Assembly: GCF_018130165.1 (NCBI RefSeq)
Contig: NZ_JAFCLZ010000031.1
Location: 1-64,000 of the forward strand
Origin: Bradyrhizobium sp. JYMT SZCCT0180
GTDB taxonomy: Bacteria; Pseudomonadota; Alphaproteobacteria; Rhizobiales; Xanthobacteraceae
DNA: 64,000 nucleotides
Direction of reading: 5' to 3'
Shown: positions 1 through 8,580 of the stretch, in pieces
How the letters are laid out: every line of letters starts with the position of its first letter
Numbering within the stretch: position 1 is the first letter of the stretch
Translations under genes and position numbers: made by a program
Notes under the pieces: generated by a model
Seen by the model: the letters and a program-made list of their open reading frames with translations, nothing else
Told to the model about the DNA's origin: nothing
Databases searched by the model: none

Positions 1-470
1 TGCGGTGGACGCTGGTTCACGCCTGACGACGGCGTGGATAAGCGTACGGCAAAACCGTGTGGTCCTGGCGCCCGTTGCCGGCGTCAAGCTGTCGGAGAAG
101 CGCGAGCTGAACCGGCAGCGACGGAGTCAACCAAGAACTCGTCTCCGGGGAGATCACGGCATAAGCCGTAAAGCCATTGCGCAGGGAAGGCCGGGTGTTC
201 ACCGCTGCCCTGTATGCTCGTGTGCACTTTGTTTTGTGCAATCCGCACACGGGACCGCGGGTGCAGCGCGCACCCGGTCTTCCCTGCGCCCTCTTATTTG
301 GGGGCAAGGAATTTCTGGCATAGCTCGGGCGCAATGCGTCGCGAGATCGCGGCCACACATATTCAGCTGTCATCGTCCGCGAAGGCGGGCGATCCAGTAT
401 TCCAGAGACGCTGATGATTGAATCGAGAAGCCGCGGCGTACTGGATCGCCCGGTCAAGCCGGGCGATGAC
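1..470. repeat. Intergenic repeat-rich block at left edge
   Basis: I see no credible gene here. The readable frames overlap each other on both strands and have no recognisable domain or ribosome site. The sequence resembles an interspersed intergenic block I remember from Bradyrhizobium genomes, ending in a short palindrome at 446-466 (arms TCGCCCGG and CCGGGCGA around a 5-base loop). The family assignment is from memory; the palindrome is directly visible. Confidence 0.45.
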
Positions 471-508
471 GGCAAGGGCTGTTTGAAATTTGAATCCAAA
501 GTCTGACC

Positions 509-588
509 GCGTCATTGCGAGCGCAGCGAAGCAATCCATGCCTCAGCAAGTCGTGAAATGGATTGCTTCGCTTCGCTCGCAATGACGC
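509..588. repeat. Large inverted repeat downstream of flgD
   Basis: Arms 509-539 and 558-588 are reverse complements over 31 bases with one mismatch, separated by 18 bases. The core is GTCATTGCGAGCG. It lies 41 bases past the flgD stop, so the transcript would fold into a long hairpin that could protect or end the flagellar mRNA. There is no run of U after it, so it is not a classical intrinsic terminator. It resembles dispersed palindromes common in Bradyrhizobium. Confidence 0.7.
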
Positions 589-629
589 GGAGAGAGACTG
601 AGGACGTTCAGGCCCGTCAGCTTGTTGCG

Positions 630-1328
630 CTAGCTCGTGGTCGACGGGCGCACCACGCGCTTGATCTTGTCGGTCGTGTAGCTTTGCCCGCCGATCGAGA
701 GCAGCGGCGGGGAGGCGCTGAGGTCGACCGAATCCACGACGCCCTGGACTTCGGTGGAGATCGAGACGTTGTTGCCTGAACTGTCCTTGCCGGTCGCGGT
801 GAGGGTGTAGGTGCCGGCCGGCCACTGCACGCCGTCATTGCCCTTGCCGTCCCAGACGAAACTGGAGCCGCCCTGCTTCAGCGTATAGCTGCCGGAATAG
901 GCCGTCTGTCCCGTCGAGTTGGTGATCGTGATCGATGCCGTGGTGTCTTTCTCCGACTTGAAATTCCAGGTCGCCGACTTGTCGAACTGCGCCTTGCTGC
1001 CGTCGACCGCCACCGTGTTGCCGACATAGACCAGCGCCTGCGTCGCCTGGGCGCTCTTTTCGATTTCGATCAGCGACTTCAACTGCTCGTTGGACCGCAG
1101 CTGCTGCTCGACGCCGGCGAACTGCACCAGCTGCTGGGTGAACTGGTTGGTGTCGAGCGGATCCATCGGATTCTGGTTCTGCAGCTGCGTCGTCAGCAGC
1201 GTCAGAAAGGTCTGGAAATTGTCCGCGATCCCCGTCGTCGCCGTCGAGGACGTGGAGCTGGTGGAGGTCGAACTGCCCGTTCCGGCCGCCGAGACGATCG
1301 GTGTCGGCATGGTTGCATCGATTGCCAT
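630..1328 (-). CDS. flgD: Flagellar hook-capping protein FlgD
   Basis: FlgD is the transient cap at the tip of the growing flagellar hook and lets FlgE subunits assemble. The 232-aa product has a Ser/Thr-rich exported N-terminus (residues 1-32), then the conserved segment with LTTQLQNQNPMDPLDTNQF at about 44-63. The C-terminal half has a FlgD Ig-like core (FVWDGKGNDGVQWPAGTY, about 157-174). Length is normal. It starts 11 bases after the fliK stop on the same strand, so the two are very likely cotranscribed. The pairing of fliK with flgD supports the call. Confidence 0.95.
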   Translation of the reverse strand: MAIDATMPTPIVSAAGTGSSTSTSSTSSTATTGIADNFQTFLTLLTTQLQNQNPMDPLDTNQFTQQLVQFAGVEQQLRSNEQLKSLIEIEKSAQATQALVYVGNTVAVDGSKAQFDKSATWNFKSEKDTTASITITNSTGQTAYSGSYTLKQGGSSFVWDGKGNDGVQWPAGTYTLTATGKDSSGNNVSISTEVQGVVDSVDLSASPPLLSIGGQSYTTDKIKRVVRPSTTS

Positions 1329-1339
1329 AACGCTCTCCG

Positions 1340-2959
1340 TTAAACCCTGATGTCCACGCCGCCGCTCGCTCCGAGCATGCGGCCATAGTTGCGGCCGGCA
1401 ACCGCCGCCGGAATGCTGTCTTCTTCGCTGACGACCAGCCGATGGGCATTGGGATTGGACTGGTTGCCGTCGTTCTGGCCCTGCGAGGATTGATCGCGCA
1501 GGCTGAATTGCAGCCCGCTATTGCCGGTCGAAAGCCCGGCATTGTCGAGCGCGCGCTGCAGCTGGTTGGCGTCCTGGCGCAGCATCGACAGCGTCTCCGG
1601 CCGTTCCACCGTCAGATGCGAGGTGACGTGGCCGTTGCGATCGACATCGATGCGGACGTCGATGCGGCCAAGCTCGGCCGGGTCGAGCCGGATTTCGAAA
1701 CGGCTCTTGCCGCTCTTGGCTGACGCTGCGATTTCCATCGCGAGCCCGCTGAGCGGCACCGCCGCTGATGTCGCGACCGCGACGTTGAGCTGGGGTGCCG
1801 GCGTGGTGGAAGATGCCGGCTGCTGCGTCTGGATCGCGCCTGCGGCCTGCAAGCCGTTGTTCGATGCGCCAGCCAGCGTCTGGCTGACGTCGGTCGTGAC
1901 CGGATGCGCATGGGTGGCCGCATTGGCCGAAGGTGCGGGAGCGCCGTTGCCTGCGACATCAGCCTTCGCGGCATCGATGACGCCGTTCTCGGCTTTCGGC
2001 TGGCCTGCGACTTCCGCCTGCGGCGTGACTGATGGAACGATAGTGCCGGGTGCCGGAGCTGCGGGAGCGGCGATCGTGCCGGCAGCCTTGTCGGACTCGC
2101 CTGTTGTCGCAGCGGCTTCTTTCGTCGCGACCGTCGTCTTGGCTTGCGTTGCGGTTTTCGACACGCCGGCAGCCGTCGCAGCTGCGGATGCAGCCAATGC
2201 GATGCCTGTGACCGTGGTGTCGGCGGGCGTGGCCTGCGCGGTGACGGCTACGTTGACCGCCGTTTGGGACTCGACCTTCGCGCCCTCTATCTTGGCCGCG
2301 TTGGCGGTCGCAGCCGGATTTGCGCCGGCATCGGCCGCCGGAGTGGTTGCCCCGGTGAGCGAGGCGGTAGCGGCAATGGCGGCCGCGGCGATCGCAAGCG
2401 GCTCCGTCGCGGTATCGGTTGTGGCTTTGGCGGTTGAGGCTTGCGCCGTCGCCGTGGCGGCAGGAATCACTGATGCAACGGCGTTGGCCGTTACCATCGC
2501 TGTCGTATCCTGTTTGGCTTCGGTCTGATCGGTGGCCGCAGCGCCTTCGCCGGAAGCGGGCTTGCCTTCCGCCTTGGTCTCGTCCGGTTTCGAAGTGTCG
2601 GACTTCGATTTCGGCTTGGAGCGGCGGGTTGCGTCAGTGGTGTCCGCCTCGGCGTTGTCGTTGCTGCCGGCATCGCGGTTGGTGGCGTCCTGGCGCGCGT
2701 CGCTGCGCGCGGCCTTGTCGGATGCCGCTTTGTCCGAAGCCGCCTTGTCCGATGCGGCGGCGTTGTCGCGCGCCCGGTTGTCCACTGGGCTTTGCGAATC
2801 ATCGGCGCGTCGCGGCGCAGTGTCTTGGGAACGGTGGTCGTTGTTGCCTGCGGCCTTGTTGCTGTCGACCAGCGCCGCAAAGCTGTCGTTTCCGGCCGTC
2901 TGGTCGGAATCCGGCCGCCCGGACCTCGCCGTCGCGCCTTGAAAAGACACGTTTGCCAT
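1340..2959 (-). CDS. fliK: Flagellar hook-length control protein FliK
   Basis: FliK is a secreted ruler that sets hook length and triggers the export switch to filament subunits. The 539-aa protein has the expected design: a long low-complexity Ala/Thr/Lys/Asp-rich N-terminal two thirds, and a C-terminal Flg_hook domain with RFEIRLDPAELGRIDVRIDV and a following coiled LRQDANQLQRAL segment. The ATG at 2959 (MANVSFQG) is preferred over an in-frame GTG 24 bases upstream; the choice is not certain. flgD follows after 11 bases. The low-complexity part is poorly conserved in this family, so the C-terminal domain carries the identification. Confidence 0.88.
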   Translation of the reverse strand: MANVSFQGATARSGRPDSDQTAGNDSFAALVDSNKAAGNNDHRSQDTAPRRADDSQSPVDNRARDNAAASDKAASDKAASDKAARSDARQDATNRDAGSNDNAEADTTDATRRSKPKSKSDTSKPDETKAEGKPASGEGAAATDQTEAKQDTTAMVTANAVASVIPAATATAQASTAKATTDTATEPLAIAAAAIAATASLTGATTPAADAGANPAATANAAKIEGAKVESQTAVNVAVTAQATPADTTVTGIALAASAAATAAGVSKTATQAKTTVATKEAAATTGESDKAAGTIAAPAAPAPGTIVPSVTPQAEVAGQPKAENGVIDAAKADVAGNGAPAPSANAATHAHPVTTDVSQTLAGASNNGLQAAGAIQTQQPASSTTPAPQLNVAVATSAAVPLSGLAMEIAASAKSGKSRFEIRLDPAELGRIDVRIDVDRNGHVTSHLTVERPETLSMLRQDANQLQRALDNAGLSTGNSGLQFSLRDQSSQGQNDGNQSNPNAHRLVVSEEDSIPAAVAGRNYGRMLGASGGVDIRV

Positions 2960-3217
2960 TAGTTCTGACGTGACACTAACCACGGGCGACCCTCGCGCTG
3001 AAACCTTGGCTACCTCTGAGCAAGGACCGGGCCACGCTGGATTGTTGGAAAATATCTTGTTATTTCAATGCCTTAATTTGATTCCGGGTCCGCCGCGGAG
3101 GCCATGGGCCGGCCCCCTTTTCTGCCCGGCGGCAAGATTTGCCGTCTATTGCCGGCCCAAAACCCGGTCCGGCTGATTGCCTCCCGGGAATACGGCCTAT
3201 ATTAAAGAGCGGGCTTC

Positions 3218-3245
3218 CGGTCCGGCCAAAAAGGGCCGGACCGGG
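3218..3245. repeat. Perfect GC-rich hairpin in mnmA leader
   Basis: CCGGTCCGGCC (3218-3228) and GGCCGGACCGG (3235-3245) are perfect 11-bp arms around AAAAAG. It lies in the divergent spacer between fliK and mnmA, about 80 bases before the mnmA start. It could be an RNA leader structure or a protein site. Confidence 0.75.
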
Positions 3246-3250
3246 CCATA

Positions 3251-3277
3251 AAGCCTTATATGTAAAAGGCTTTTTTG
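3251..3277 (+). terminator. Terminator-like hairpin ahead of mnmA
   Basis: AAAGCCTT (3251-3258) pairs with AAGGCTTT (3267-3274), and the right arm runs into a T tract ending at 3277. This is the form of an intrinsic terminator on the plus strand. No plus-strand gene lies upstream in the window, and it ends 49 bases before the mnmA ATG. It may therefore be a leader attenuator or may block read-through from an unseen transcript. Confidence 0.55.
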
Positions 3278-3326
3278 AACTCTTGCCGCGCGGCGCTGCC
3301 TCGCGATTGAAGCCGATTGACCTGCC

Positions 3327-4529
3327 ATGCCGAACAGTCTGGACCTCGAAGGCCGCCCCCAGGACACACGGATCGTGGTCGCCATGTCTGGCGGCGTCGA
3401 TTCCTCGGTGACGGCTGCCTTGCTGAAGTCCGAGGGCTACGACGTGGTCGGCATCACGCTGCAGCTCTACGACCATGGCGCGGCCACCCATCGCAAGGGC
3501 GCCTGCTGCGCCGGCCGTGACATTCACGATGCCCGCAACGTCGCCGAGCGGATCGGCATTCCGCATTACGTGCTCGATTACGAAAGCCGTTTTCGCGAGT
3601 CGGTGATCGACAATTTCGCCGACTCTTACGCGCTCGGCGAAACGCCGGTGCCGTGCATCGAGTGCAACCGCTCCGTCAAATTTCGCGACCTGCTGTCGAC
3701 CGCGCGCGAGCTTGGCGCCAGCGCGCTTGCGACCGGACATTATGTCGCCTCGCGCCGCCTCGCTGACGGATCGCGGGCGCTGGTGTGCGCGGCCGACGCC
3801 GATCGCGACCAGAGCTATTTCCTGTTCGCGACCACGCGCGAGCAGCTCGACTATCTGCGCTTTCCGCTCGGCGACATGACCAAGCCGCAGGCGCGCGAAC
3901 TGGCGCGGCGCTTTGGCCTCGAGGTCGCCGACAAGCAGGACAGCCAGGACATCTGCTTCGTCCCGACCGGTCGCTACACCGACATCATCGGCCGCCTGAA
4001 GCCCGGCGCGATCGAGCCCGGCGACATCGTCGATCTCGACGGCCAAATCATCGGCCAGCATCAGGGCATCGTTCATTTCACCGTCGGCCAGCGCAAGGGA
4101 TTGGGCATCGCGTCAGCCGCGCCGCTCTATGTCGTCAAGCTCGATGCCGCCAGCCGCCGCGTCGTGGTGGGACCGCGCGAGGCGCTGCGGATGGACCGTA
4201 TCCAGCTGCGCGACGTCAACTGGATCGGCGATGGCGCGCTGGAGCGCGTGATCGGCGCGGGCATCGAGATGTTCGTGCGCGTGCGCTCGACGCGCCCGCC
4301 GCAGCCGGCGTGGCTGCGTGCGGTCGATGGCGGCTATGAAGTCGAACTCGTCGCCGGCGAAGAGGGCGTTTCGCCGGGCCAGGCCTGCGTGTTTTACGAC
4401 GCGCCCTCGGGGCAGGCGCGCGTGCTTGGCGGCGGATTCATCAGAAGTGCGACCGCGCGGAACGCCGCGGCGAGGGCAGGGGCACAGGCGGCAACTTCAC
4501 CGCCGCTTGCCGAGGTGATGCGCGGCTAA
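3327..4529 (+). CDS. mnmA: tRNA 2-thiouridylase MnmA
   Basis: MnmA activates U34 of tRNA-Lys, -Glu and -Gln with ATP and inserts sulfur relayed from cysteine desulfurase, giving s2U34 in the cytoplasm. The 400-aa protein has the PP-loop SGGVDSS at 21-27. The nucleophilic cysteine is in PCIECNRSVKF (Cys113) and the persulfide cysteine in QDSQDICFVPTGRY (Cys210), matching the usual pair of this family. FTVGQRKGLGI follows in the tRNA-binding part. The C-terminus is an ordinary beta-barrel followed by an Ala-rich tail. pmtA follows after 35 bases on the same strand. Confidence 0.96.
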   Translation: MPNSLDLEGRPQDTRIVVAMSGGVDSSVTAALLKSEGYDVVGITLQLYDHGAATHRKGACCAGRDIHDARNVAERIGIPHYVLDYESRFRESVIDNFADSYALGETPVPCIECNRSVKFRDLLSTARELGASALATGHYVASRRLADGSRALVCAADADRDQSYFLFATTREQLDYLRFPLGDMTKPQARELARRFGLEVADKQDSQDICFVPTGRYTDIIGRLKPGAIEPGDIVDLDGQIIGQHQGIVHFTVGQRKGLGIASAAPLYVVKLDAASRRVVVGPREALRMDRIQLRDVNWIGDGALERVIGAGIEMFVRVRSTRPPQPAWLRAVDGGYEVELVAGEEGVSPGQACVFYDAPSGQARVLGGGFIRSATARNAAARAGAQAATSPPLAEVMRG

Positions 4530-4564
4530 AAAAATGCGGGGCATAAGGGCGGGGGCTTAAGGGA

Positions 4565-5203
4565 ATGACTGCGGACATCGACCGCGAGGGGGTCGAAAAG
4601 GCTTATGGGCGCTGGGCGCCGGTCTACGATCTCGTGTTCGGCAAGGTGTTCGAGCACGGCCGTCAATCGACGATCGCGGAAGCCGACAAGATCGGCGGGC
4701 GCATTCTCGACGTCGGGGTCGGCACCGGATTGTCGCTTTCGGATTATTCGCGCAGCACCAAATTGTGCGGCGTCGATATTTCCGAACCGATGCTGCGCCG
4801 GGCGCAACAGCGGGTTCGCACGCTCGGCCTTTCCAATGTCGAAACGCTCGCGGTGATGGATGCCAAGAATCTGGCGTTCAAGGATTCGTTCTTCGACGCG
4901 GTGGTGGCGCAATATGTCATTACCGCGGTGCCGGATCCCGAACGCACGCTGGATGATTTCATCCGCGTGCTGAAGCCCGGCGGCGAACTCATCCTGGTCA
5001 ATCACATCGGCGCCGAAAGCGGCCCGCGGCGCGTCTTTGAACTCGCCTTCGCACCGCTGGCGCGACGGCTCGGCTGGCGGCCGGAATTCCCCTGGGAACG
5101 ATTGACCAATTGGGCTGCCAAGCATGGCGGCGTCAGCCTGACCGAACGGCGGCCGATGCCGCCGATGGGGCATTTTTCGCTGATCCGCTTCCGCAAGTCC
5201 TGA
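4565..5203 (+). CDS. pmtA: Phosphatidylethanolamine N-methyltransferase, PmtA type
   Basis: Likely transfers methyl groups from S-adenosylmethionine to phosphatidylethanolamine on the way to phosphatidylcholine at the inner membrane. The 212-aa class I methyltransferase has motif I RILDVGVGTGLSL at about 46-58, an acidic loop CGVDISEPML, VITAVPDPERTLDD, and the post-motif LKPGGELILVNHIG. The opening AYGRWAPVYDLVFG and the ending GHFSLIRFRK are features of the alphaproteobacterial PmtA group. A stand-alone methyltransferase of another specificity (UbiE-like) is the alternative, but the N-terminal signature favours PmtA. Start chosen at ATG 4565. Confidence 0.85.
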   Translation: MTADIDREGVEKAYGRWAPVYDLVFGKVFEHGRQSTIAEADKIGGRILDVGVGTGLSLSDYSRSTKLCGVDISEPMLRRAQQRVRTLGLSNVETLAVMDAKNLAFKDSFFDAVVAQYVITAVPDPERTLDDFIRVLKPGGELILVNHIGAESGPRRVFELAFAPLARRLGWRPEFPWERLTNWAAKHGGVSLTERRPMPPMGHFSLIRFRKS

Positions 5204-5259
5204 AATTGCAAGTCTTGAAATAGTCTGGAACATCCGCGGCTGCGGACCGTTTTCCCTGC

Positions 5260-5625
5260 ATGGCAATAAAACGCTCGCTCTTTCTGTCGTGTGTTCTGAT
5301 GGCGGCCTCCGGCGTGGCGGCGGCGCAGGCCCCGCCTAGTCCGGCCACTCCCCCGGCTCCGACCGCGCCGCCATCGCTCGCGCGGACCGCCAATTGCGCG
5401 CCGATGCATCCAGCGCCGCATTCCGGCGCGGCAGCACCGGAAGGCACCACCACCGGCCAGCGGGCCGAACCGCTCGGCGAAAGGTTGGCCCGTTCCGATG
5501 GCGTACTCTGCCCGCCCGCCGGCATTGATCCCGAAATGCATGCACCGGCGCCCGGTGGCGGCAAAACGCCGGTGATTCCGCCGCCCGGCAGCCCCGGCGG
5601 CGACCCCTCGATCCGGCCCAAATAG
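5260..5625 (+). CDS. Small exported proline-rich protein
   Basis: I do not recognise the family. The 121-aa product has a clear signal peptide (basic MAIKRS, hydrophobic LFLSCVLMAASGVAAA, likely cut near AQA). It is followed by a Pro/Ala/Gly-rich, low-complexity mature part with only two cysteines. It is probably periplasmic. It sits 56 bases after pmtA on the same strand and may share its transcript. No catalytic motif is visible. Confidence 0.65.
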   Translation: MAIKRSLFLSCVLMAASGVAAAQAPPSPATPPAPTAPPSLARTANCAPMHPAPHSGAAAPEGTTTGQRAEPLGERLARSDGVLCPPAGIDPEMHAPAPGGGKTPVIPPPGSPGGDPSIRPK

Positions 5626-5740
5626 CGCCGTTTGCAGGCACTTTTCGAACCAAGCGGGTTTGCTTGACAGGTCGGCGACCGACTCCTTATATGCCGCGCG
5701 TTCGCGACTGCGGTATATTAGAGCCGTGACGGTGAACCGT

Positions 5741-5817
5741 GGCGAGGTAGCTCAGCTGGTTAGAGCACGGGAATCATAATCCTGGGGTCGGGGGTTCAAG
5801 TCCCTCTCTCGCTACCA
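5741..5817 (+). tRNA. tRNA-Met (anticodon CAT)
   Basis: The 77-base sequence folds as a full tRNA: acceptor GGCGAGG with TCTCGCT (first and last pairs G-U), D-arm GCTC/GAGC, anticodon stem CGGGA/TCCTG with loop ATCATAA (anticodon CAT), T-arm with TTCAAGT loop, and encoded ACCA end. CAT could also be lysidine tRNA-Ile2, but the body resembles elongator tRNA-Met. Backbone genes end here and mobile-element genes begin just downstream, so its 3' end is a plausible integration site. I found no second copy of that 3' end in the window. Confidence 0.95.
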
Positions 5818-5910
5818 CACTCCCCATAACCCGTTGATTTTCCATGCTTGGCCGATTGATCTGCGCCACGAGGGATATCTCATTGATACATCCGGGCTGG
5901 TCGCGGATCA

Positions 5911-6192
5911 ATGCGCCGCGCGGAGGAGTTTCTCCGCTACGTCGACATCCGCGCCGCGGTCGGCATCGAGCTCGCCGAGGCAGACCGCGCCTGCCATGAC
6001 CTGCTCGAGGCCAACCGGACGGTGCTGATCGCGGTGGCGCGCCGGCTGTTCGAGCGGGGCAGCGTTGTCGGCGCCGAAATCGCCGCGCTGCTCGAGGCAG
6101 CCCGTTCGAAGGAGTCGCCGAAGCCGGCGACGCCGGAGCGCGGCGTTGTCCTGCGCCTCGTCGACGACCCCGGCCGGCGGGAAGGGCCGTGA
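5911..6192 (+). CDS. Small protein resembling an FtsH/M41 tail
   Basis: A 93-aa product that is mostly helical. The stretch with DLLEANRTVLIAVARRLFERG followed by GAEIAALLEAA resembles the C-terminal helices of FtsH-type M41 peptidases, where a similar DLL-x-x-NR pattern precedes the last helix. No HEAGH zinc motif or AAA ATPase part is present, so if related it is only a remnant of an island-borne protease. It begins 94 bases after the tRNA. The function is unassigned and the gene may be non-functional. Confidence 0.35.
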   Translation: MRRAEEFLRYVDIRAAVGIELAEADRACHDLLEANRTVLIAVARRLFERGSVVGAEIAALLEAARSKESPKPATPERGVVLRLVDDPGRREGP

Positions 6193-6258
6193 CGGTGTCG
6201 CGGCGCAGGCCGCTGCATTGCCTGGAGAATAGTGGTTGCGCGAGCGGAAAGGGTCATT

Positions 6259-7257
6259 TTACGAAGGTGACGGCAGTCCGATCCCGTACTCCTCCAGAAG
6301 GGCCAGAGCGGACCGAAGCGCTTCCTCCTTAAGAGTAAGTTCGCTTTCCAGCTTGGTCGTCACCTTCTGCTGCTCCGAGATCCGCTGCCGGGCCTTTTGC
6401 TTCACCGCCTCGATGCGCTGATGCATCTGCATCGTGACGTCGGTCACGCGAGCCTGCGCCTCCGCCTGGGTCTTTGCGATCCGATCATCGATAACCTGTT
6501 TCGCCTGTGCCTTCGCCTTGTCGAGATCGGCCATCAGGCTGGCGCGGGCGTTCGCCAGCGACTTGGCCTGACGCTGCTGCTCCGTCCACTCCTCACGGTT
6601 CAGGCGCTGCCGGCGAGGGCCCAGCCTGGTGAGGCCGCAATGCGCGGCGACGTTCTCGTAATAGTCGTCCTGCAGTGCCTTCATGGCGGCCTTATAGGCC
6701 TGCTTCTGCTCGCGCTTGGTTTCGCCGCGGGCCTTCGACGCCGCGTTTGCCTCGTAGCCGGGATGCACGCTCTGGATCTGAAGCAGCCGGTTCTCCTGGA
6801 GGTCCGGAGTGACCACCCAGTGAACATGCGGGTGAGGTTCGTCCAGGTGTTCGACGACGCACTGAAGGTTCTCGCCCCACTTGTCGGCGAGCCACGCGAT
6901 CGTCAGGGCGCGCCAGTGTTCGTACTCGGCCATCTTCTGCGGATCGCTCTCGATTTCGGCGACCGTATCGGGCCAGCTCGCGACGCCGACCGCGACGACC
7001 GGGCTGTCGCACCGCAGTTTGTGCCCGCGCTGATCAACCGCCTGATCGGCGCGCGTCGATGCCAATGCGAAGGACTCTATCGGAGACCGGCCAAAGAGCA
7101 CTCGCGGCTCTCTGGGCTCCGCCACATGGCTGCATGCGTGCGGCGCCCGGACCATTTCGTCGCGGATATTGAAGAGAGACGGATTTCGCCGCTTGGACCG
7201 CCACTTGTGGGCGCCGCGCCGGGCGTATACGTTCTTACGAAAAAACTGGTAACCCAT
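6259..7257 (-). CDS. MobV-family (Mob_Pre) relaxase
   Basis: A relaxase nicks DNA at oriT and pilots the strand during conjugative mobilization. The 332-aa product carries HLDEPHPHVH at about 137-146, the H-x-D-E-x-x-P-H-x-H metal-binding motif of Mob_Pre/MobV relaxases. It is followed by a long charged coiled coil (about 190-320: KARGETKREQKQA, TKLESELTLKEEAL). The ATG at 7257 is used; an upstream extension in the same frame is low-complexity and unlikely. It reads away from the ParA/RHH pair with an inverted repeat just upstream, as in mobilizable plasmids. No type IV secretion genes are present, so mobilization would need a helper. Confidence 0.82.
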   Translation of the reverse strand: MGYQFFRKNVYARRGAHKWRSKRRNPSLFNIRDEMVRAPHACSHVAEPREPRVLFGRSPIESFALASTRADQAVDQRGHKLRCDSPVVAVGVASWPDTVAEIESDPQKMAEYEHWRALTIAWLADKWGENLQCVVEHLDEPHPHVHWVVTPDLQENRLLQIQSVHPGYEANAASKARGETKREQKQAYKAAMKALQDDYYENVAAHCGLTRLGPRRQRLNREEWTEQQRQAKSLANARASLMADLDKAKAQAKQVIDDRIAKTQAEAQARVTDVTMQMHQRIEAVKQKARQRISEQQKVTTKLESELTLKEEALRSALALLEEYGIGLPSPS

Positions 7258-7333
7258 GGTGAGAGAGCTCCCTCTGGCCCACCATCTTCCGGATGGCTGC
7301 AAGAGGGAAGCGCTGTCAATCCGGTTTTCGGCA

Positions 7334-7357
7334 ACATCTAGTCGGTTCACTAGATGT
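7334..7357. other. Inverted repeat, candidate oriT or operator
   Basis: ACATCTAGT (7334-7342) and ACTAGATGT (7349-7357) are perfect 9-bp arms around CGGTTC. The repeat lies in the 144-base gap between the relaxase start and the end of the RHH-like gene. MobV relaxases usually act at an inverted repeat directly upstream of their own gene, so oriT is the leading reading. An operator for the RHH protein is the alternative. Confidence 0.5.
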
Positions 7358-7401
7358 CGTTCGCCGGCCGACTTACGGTCCGATGATTACGGCATGGCTC
7401 T

Positions 7402-7749
7402 CTACTCTGATGTCCGGTCGGACGGGAGGGGGGCGACAGGACGTTCGCTCGGCCTCGCTCGTTGGGTCGTCTCGAGTCGCCGACGAAGGGCAGGGCGGCT
7501 GACATCACCCGAAAGGATGCCCTGCCGCACCAGCAGGTCCTCCATCGCAACGAGCATGAGGTCGTTCAGCCGGCATCCTTGGGTGGCCGCCAACATGCGC
7601 AGCGCGCCATGAAGGTCCGGCCTCATAGAGACGGTCGTCCGCAAGGTTTCCCCGGCCGGGCCCTGAGAACGGTTGGACTGCGAATAGGTGAGGGCATCGC
7701 GAAGATGCCGCGAACCTGCATCGAGGGCTTCCTTGGGGTTACGGCTCAT
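7402..7749 (-). CDS. Ribbon-helix-helix-like partner of ParA
   Basis: The 115-aa protein has a disordered basic N-terminus and a compact middle, TLRTTVSMRPDLHGALR followed by LNDLMLVAMEDLLVRQG. This matches a ribbon-helix-helix fold (beta strand, then two helices), followed by an Arg/Pro-rich tail. Such proteins form the DNA-binding half of small ParA-type partition systems (ParG, omega) and can also help relaxases. The start at 7749 overlaps the end of parA by 11 bases, so the two are translationally coupled. The fold is inferred from sequence pattern only. Confidence 0.6.
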   Translation of the reverse strand: MSRNPKEALDAGSRHLRDALTYSQSNRSQGPAGETLRTTVSMRPDLHGALRMLAATQGCRLNDLMLVAMEDLLVRQGILSGDVSRPALRRRLETTQRARPSERPVAPLPSDRTSE

Positions 7750-8368
7750 TGAGCAGCTCCAGTCGGCGCAAAATCCACTCGGTGACGATCTGAACCTCGG
7801 TAGCTGCGCGGCCGTCCGGCTCATATTCGACCACCCCCATGCCGACCGCGATGGCGTCCTGATACGCGAAGCGGTAGGCGAGCTGTCCCTGCACGACCGT
7901 GCCCAACCGGCGATGGTTGTCGGTCCATTGAACGAGGCGGGCGGTCAGGGTCGGCGGCGTTTGGGACAGAAGGATCGCAAAAGGGATGTCGTGATCAATG
8001 AACAGGTTCCTGAGACGCATTGCGACCGACGTCGCCAGCATGGTGGGCTGGGTAACGATGAGAGCAAGATGGGCTACATTGACCGCGTCGGCGATCGTGT
8101 TGCCGTCGTGCGCCGGCGTGTCGACGACAACAAGGTCAAACAGGAGACGATTGCGTGCGAGCCACCCGGCAAGTGCCTCAGAACGCAGCTCTTCCACGCA
8201 CGGCCAACGCTTTCTCCTCAAGTTCCTCCACAACTGCAGCGACCCTTGCGGGTCGGTGTCGAGCACGGCGACGCGATAGCCCTGGAGCGCTGCCGCTACG
8301 GCAACATTCAGGGACGCGGTAGATTTCCCCGTTCCGCCTTTCTGTTGAACTGTCGCCAAAACCTTCAT
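7739..8368 (-). CDS. parA: ParA-family partition ATPase
   Basis: ParA-type ATPases move or position plasmid-like DNA using ATP-dependent dimerisation on the nucleoid. The 209-aa protein has the deviant Walker A KGGTGKS at about 10-16, AVLDTDPQGSLQLW (Walker A') and FDLVVVDTPAHDG (Walker B), in the order of the short ParA/Soj/delta class. There is no N-terminal HTH, which fits systems where a separate RHH protein binds DNA. The start is at ATG 8368; an ATG 24 bases upstream is also in frame. It overlaps the RHH gene, and eleven 8-bp direct repeats lie upstream of its start. Confidence 0.88.
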   Translation of the reverse strand: MKVLATVQQKGGTGKSTASLNVAVAAALQGYRVAVLDTDPQGSLQLWRNLRRKRWPCVEELRSEALAGWLARNRLLFDLVVVDTPAHDGNTIADAVNVAHLALIVTQPTMLATSVAMRLRNLFIDHDIPFAILLSQTPPTLTARLVQWTDNHRRLGTVVQGQLAYRFAYQDAIAVGMGVVEYEPDGRAATEVQIVTEWILRRLELLNEP

Positions 8369-8580
8369 TTGCCCGCGCCCAATTTCGGTCATCGAGCATC
8401 CCAGCTGGACGCCCGCGGATCAAATTGCGCAATCGAGAGCAAAATTTGTGGACAGTCCCTGATTGCTTCAGGCGAGATTCTGCGTTTGGAAAAGGAGTCG
8501 GCAAAATTGGATAAACTTGTCCACAGCAAAATCGATCAAAACCGCCCCGACGCCTAACATGAGACTAGACAGGGGCCGAT

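Noticed and set aside
1521..2528. Long plus-strand frame (335 aa) opposite fliK
   Set aside because: It mirrors the Ala/Thr-rich fliK codons, has no domain or ribosome site, and fliK itself has a recognisable C-terminal domain and operon partner.
3060..4076. 338-aa minus-strand frame opposite mnmA
   Set aside because: It overlaps most of a certain mnmA gene with intact catalytic motifs; the antisense frame is a by-product of GC-rich codon use.
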